A stretch of DNA of 41,800 nucleotides from Phaeoceros laevis (taxonomy: Eukaryota; Anthocerotophyta; Anthocerotopsida; Notothyladales): NCBI GenBank assembly GCA_049999765.1, contig JBNGIQ010009335.1:242163-283962 (forward strand), written 5' to 3'. The number at the start of each line of letters is the position of its first letter. Position 1 is the first letter of the stretch. The notes below the pieces were generated by a model. It saw nothing but the letters and a program-made list of their open reading frames with translations. It did not search any database and was not told the origin of the DNA. This document shows, piece by piece, positions 41,271-41,800 of the stretch. A program made the position numbers and the translations under genes.

Positions 41271-41800
41271 TGTAATGGAGCTCCCTAAAAAAATTTCAAA
41301 AAACTTCAAAAAAAATAAATTAGTACGGTTTTGTTTGAGCCAAAGTCCCTCGTGGATTGTCCACGTTTTTTTTTTTGGCCTCTCGAGGAACGCCTCCGTT
41401 CCGCCAGCCGGTGTTTGGGACCTCTCTGTGCTAGAGCAGCCCCATGGGCCTGGTTTCTCCCGGTCCTTCGCTGATGGTGGTGTCGTCTCGAAGTGTTGCT
41501 GCTGATGTGCTCAAGCCTCCTGCTAGCTCTCCTCGCTGTTGGGCTCTGCCGTTCGCCCGCTAATCGCTGGCGTTGCTCTGAGCCGCCCTTTAACTGTCGA
41601 TTAGGGCGGGCCGGAGCGAGGGAGCATCGAGCTGAGCTCTCTTTTGCCTTCATTGCTGCTGGATTATTTCTTGCTAAGCTGGTGCTCTCCTGTCCTCCGC
41701 CTGCTGCTCTGCCCTTGGGCGGTGGAAATCTGGCGGGGTAGCAGCCATGGCGGGCTCGGGATGAATCCGTGCCCTTCCTCGCGCTGGCTTACGCTAAACT
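41271..41800. other. GC-rich unidentified stretch at the window edge
   Basis: Composition changes to GC-rich C/T-heavy DNA with open frames on both strands (for example 41493-41741 plus and 41306-41653 minus). None has a recognised domain. It could be the start of another gene or of a LINE that continues outside the window. Confidence 0.3.

Noticed and set aside
41493-41741. Secreted or membrane protein at the window edge
   Set aside because: The frame starts with a hydrophobic run, but the region is compositionally biased, frames are open on both strands and no homologous pattern is visible.

Overview
The window is nuclear DNA of a streptophyte plant. The evidence is a complete TOPLESS/TPL-type co-repressor gene with LisH, CTLH and WD40 domains, a PLS-type pentatricopeptide (PPR) gene remnant, a plant-style F-box remnant, and Ty1/Copia retrotransposons whose primer-binding sites match plant initiator tRNA-Met. 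The TPL introns are short (69-223 bp) with GT-AG ends. That, together with the PPR style, would suit a spore-bearing plant or a close streptophyte alga, but the window does not settle the species. Two runs of N (6380-6479 and 14388-14787) are assembly gaps.

Layout. Positions 1-2000 hold two dead genes on the minus strand: a PPR fragment cut by the window edge and an F-box gene whose frame is intact but carries five in-frame stops. Positions 2440-4700 are a truncated minus-strand Copia element. Positions 4700-7400 are non-coding and contain a MITE, a probable pogo-like transposon end and AT-rich DNA around a gap. Positions 7424-13584 are the one apparently functional gene, TPL (25 exons, 1142 aa predicted). 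Positions 13920-23830 are repeat-rich: a Copia LTR with a gag start, two large (ATCC)n microsatellites that share a palindromic flank, tandem duplications, hairpins and a second copy of the MITE.

Positions 24105-40553 form a nested stack. A hAT transposase gene is split by a Copia element (25991-40274) whose two LTRs and 5-bp target duplication (TGGAG) are all visible. That Copia element is itself interrupted twice. One interruption (about 28.8-33.8 kb) contains a LINE that carries a 256-bp (CA)n-tailed SINE-like insert with its own 12-bp target duplication. The other (35007-37609) has short inverted ends. The hAT reading frame resumes directly after the 3' LTR and ends in an acidic tail, followed by a minisatellite. 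Positions 41000-41800 are unidentified.

A theme runs through all the dead genes. Most in-frame stops are TAG, TAA or TGA at positions where a single C-to-T change in CAG, CAA or CGA explains them, while the frame around them is preserved. TPL has no such stops over 1142 codons. This looks like methylation-driven deamination of silenced DNA, not an altered genetic code. No CRISPR array, rRNA or tRNA gene was found.
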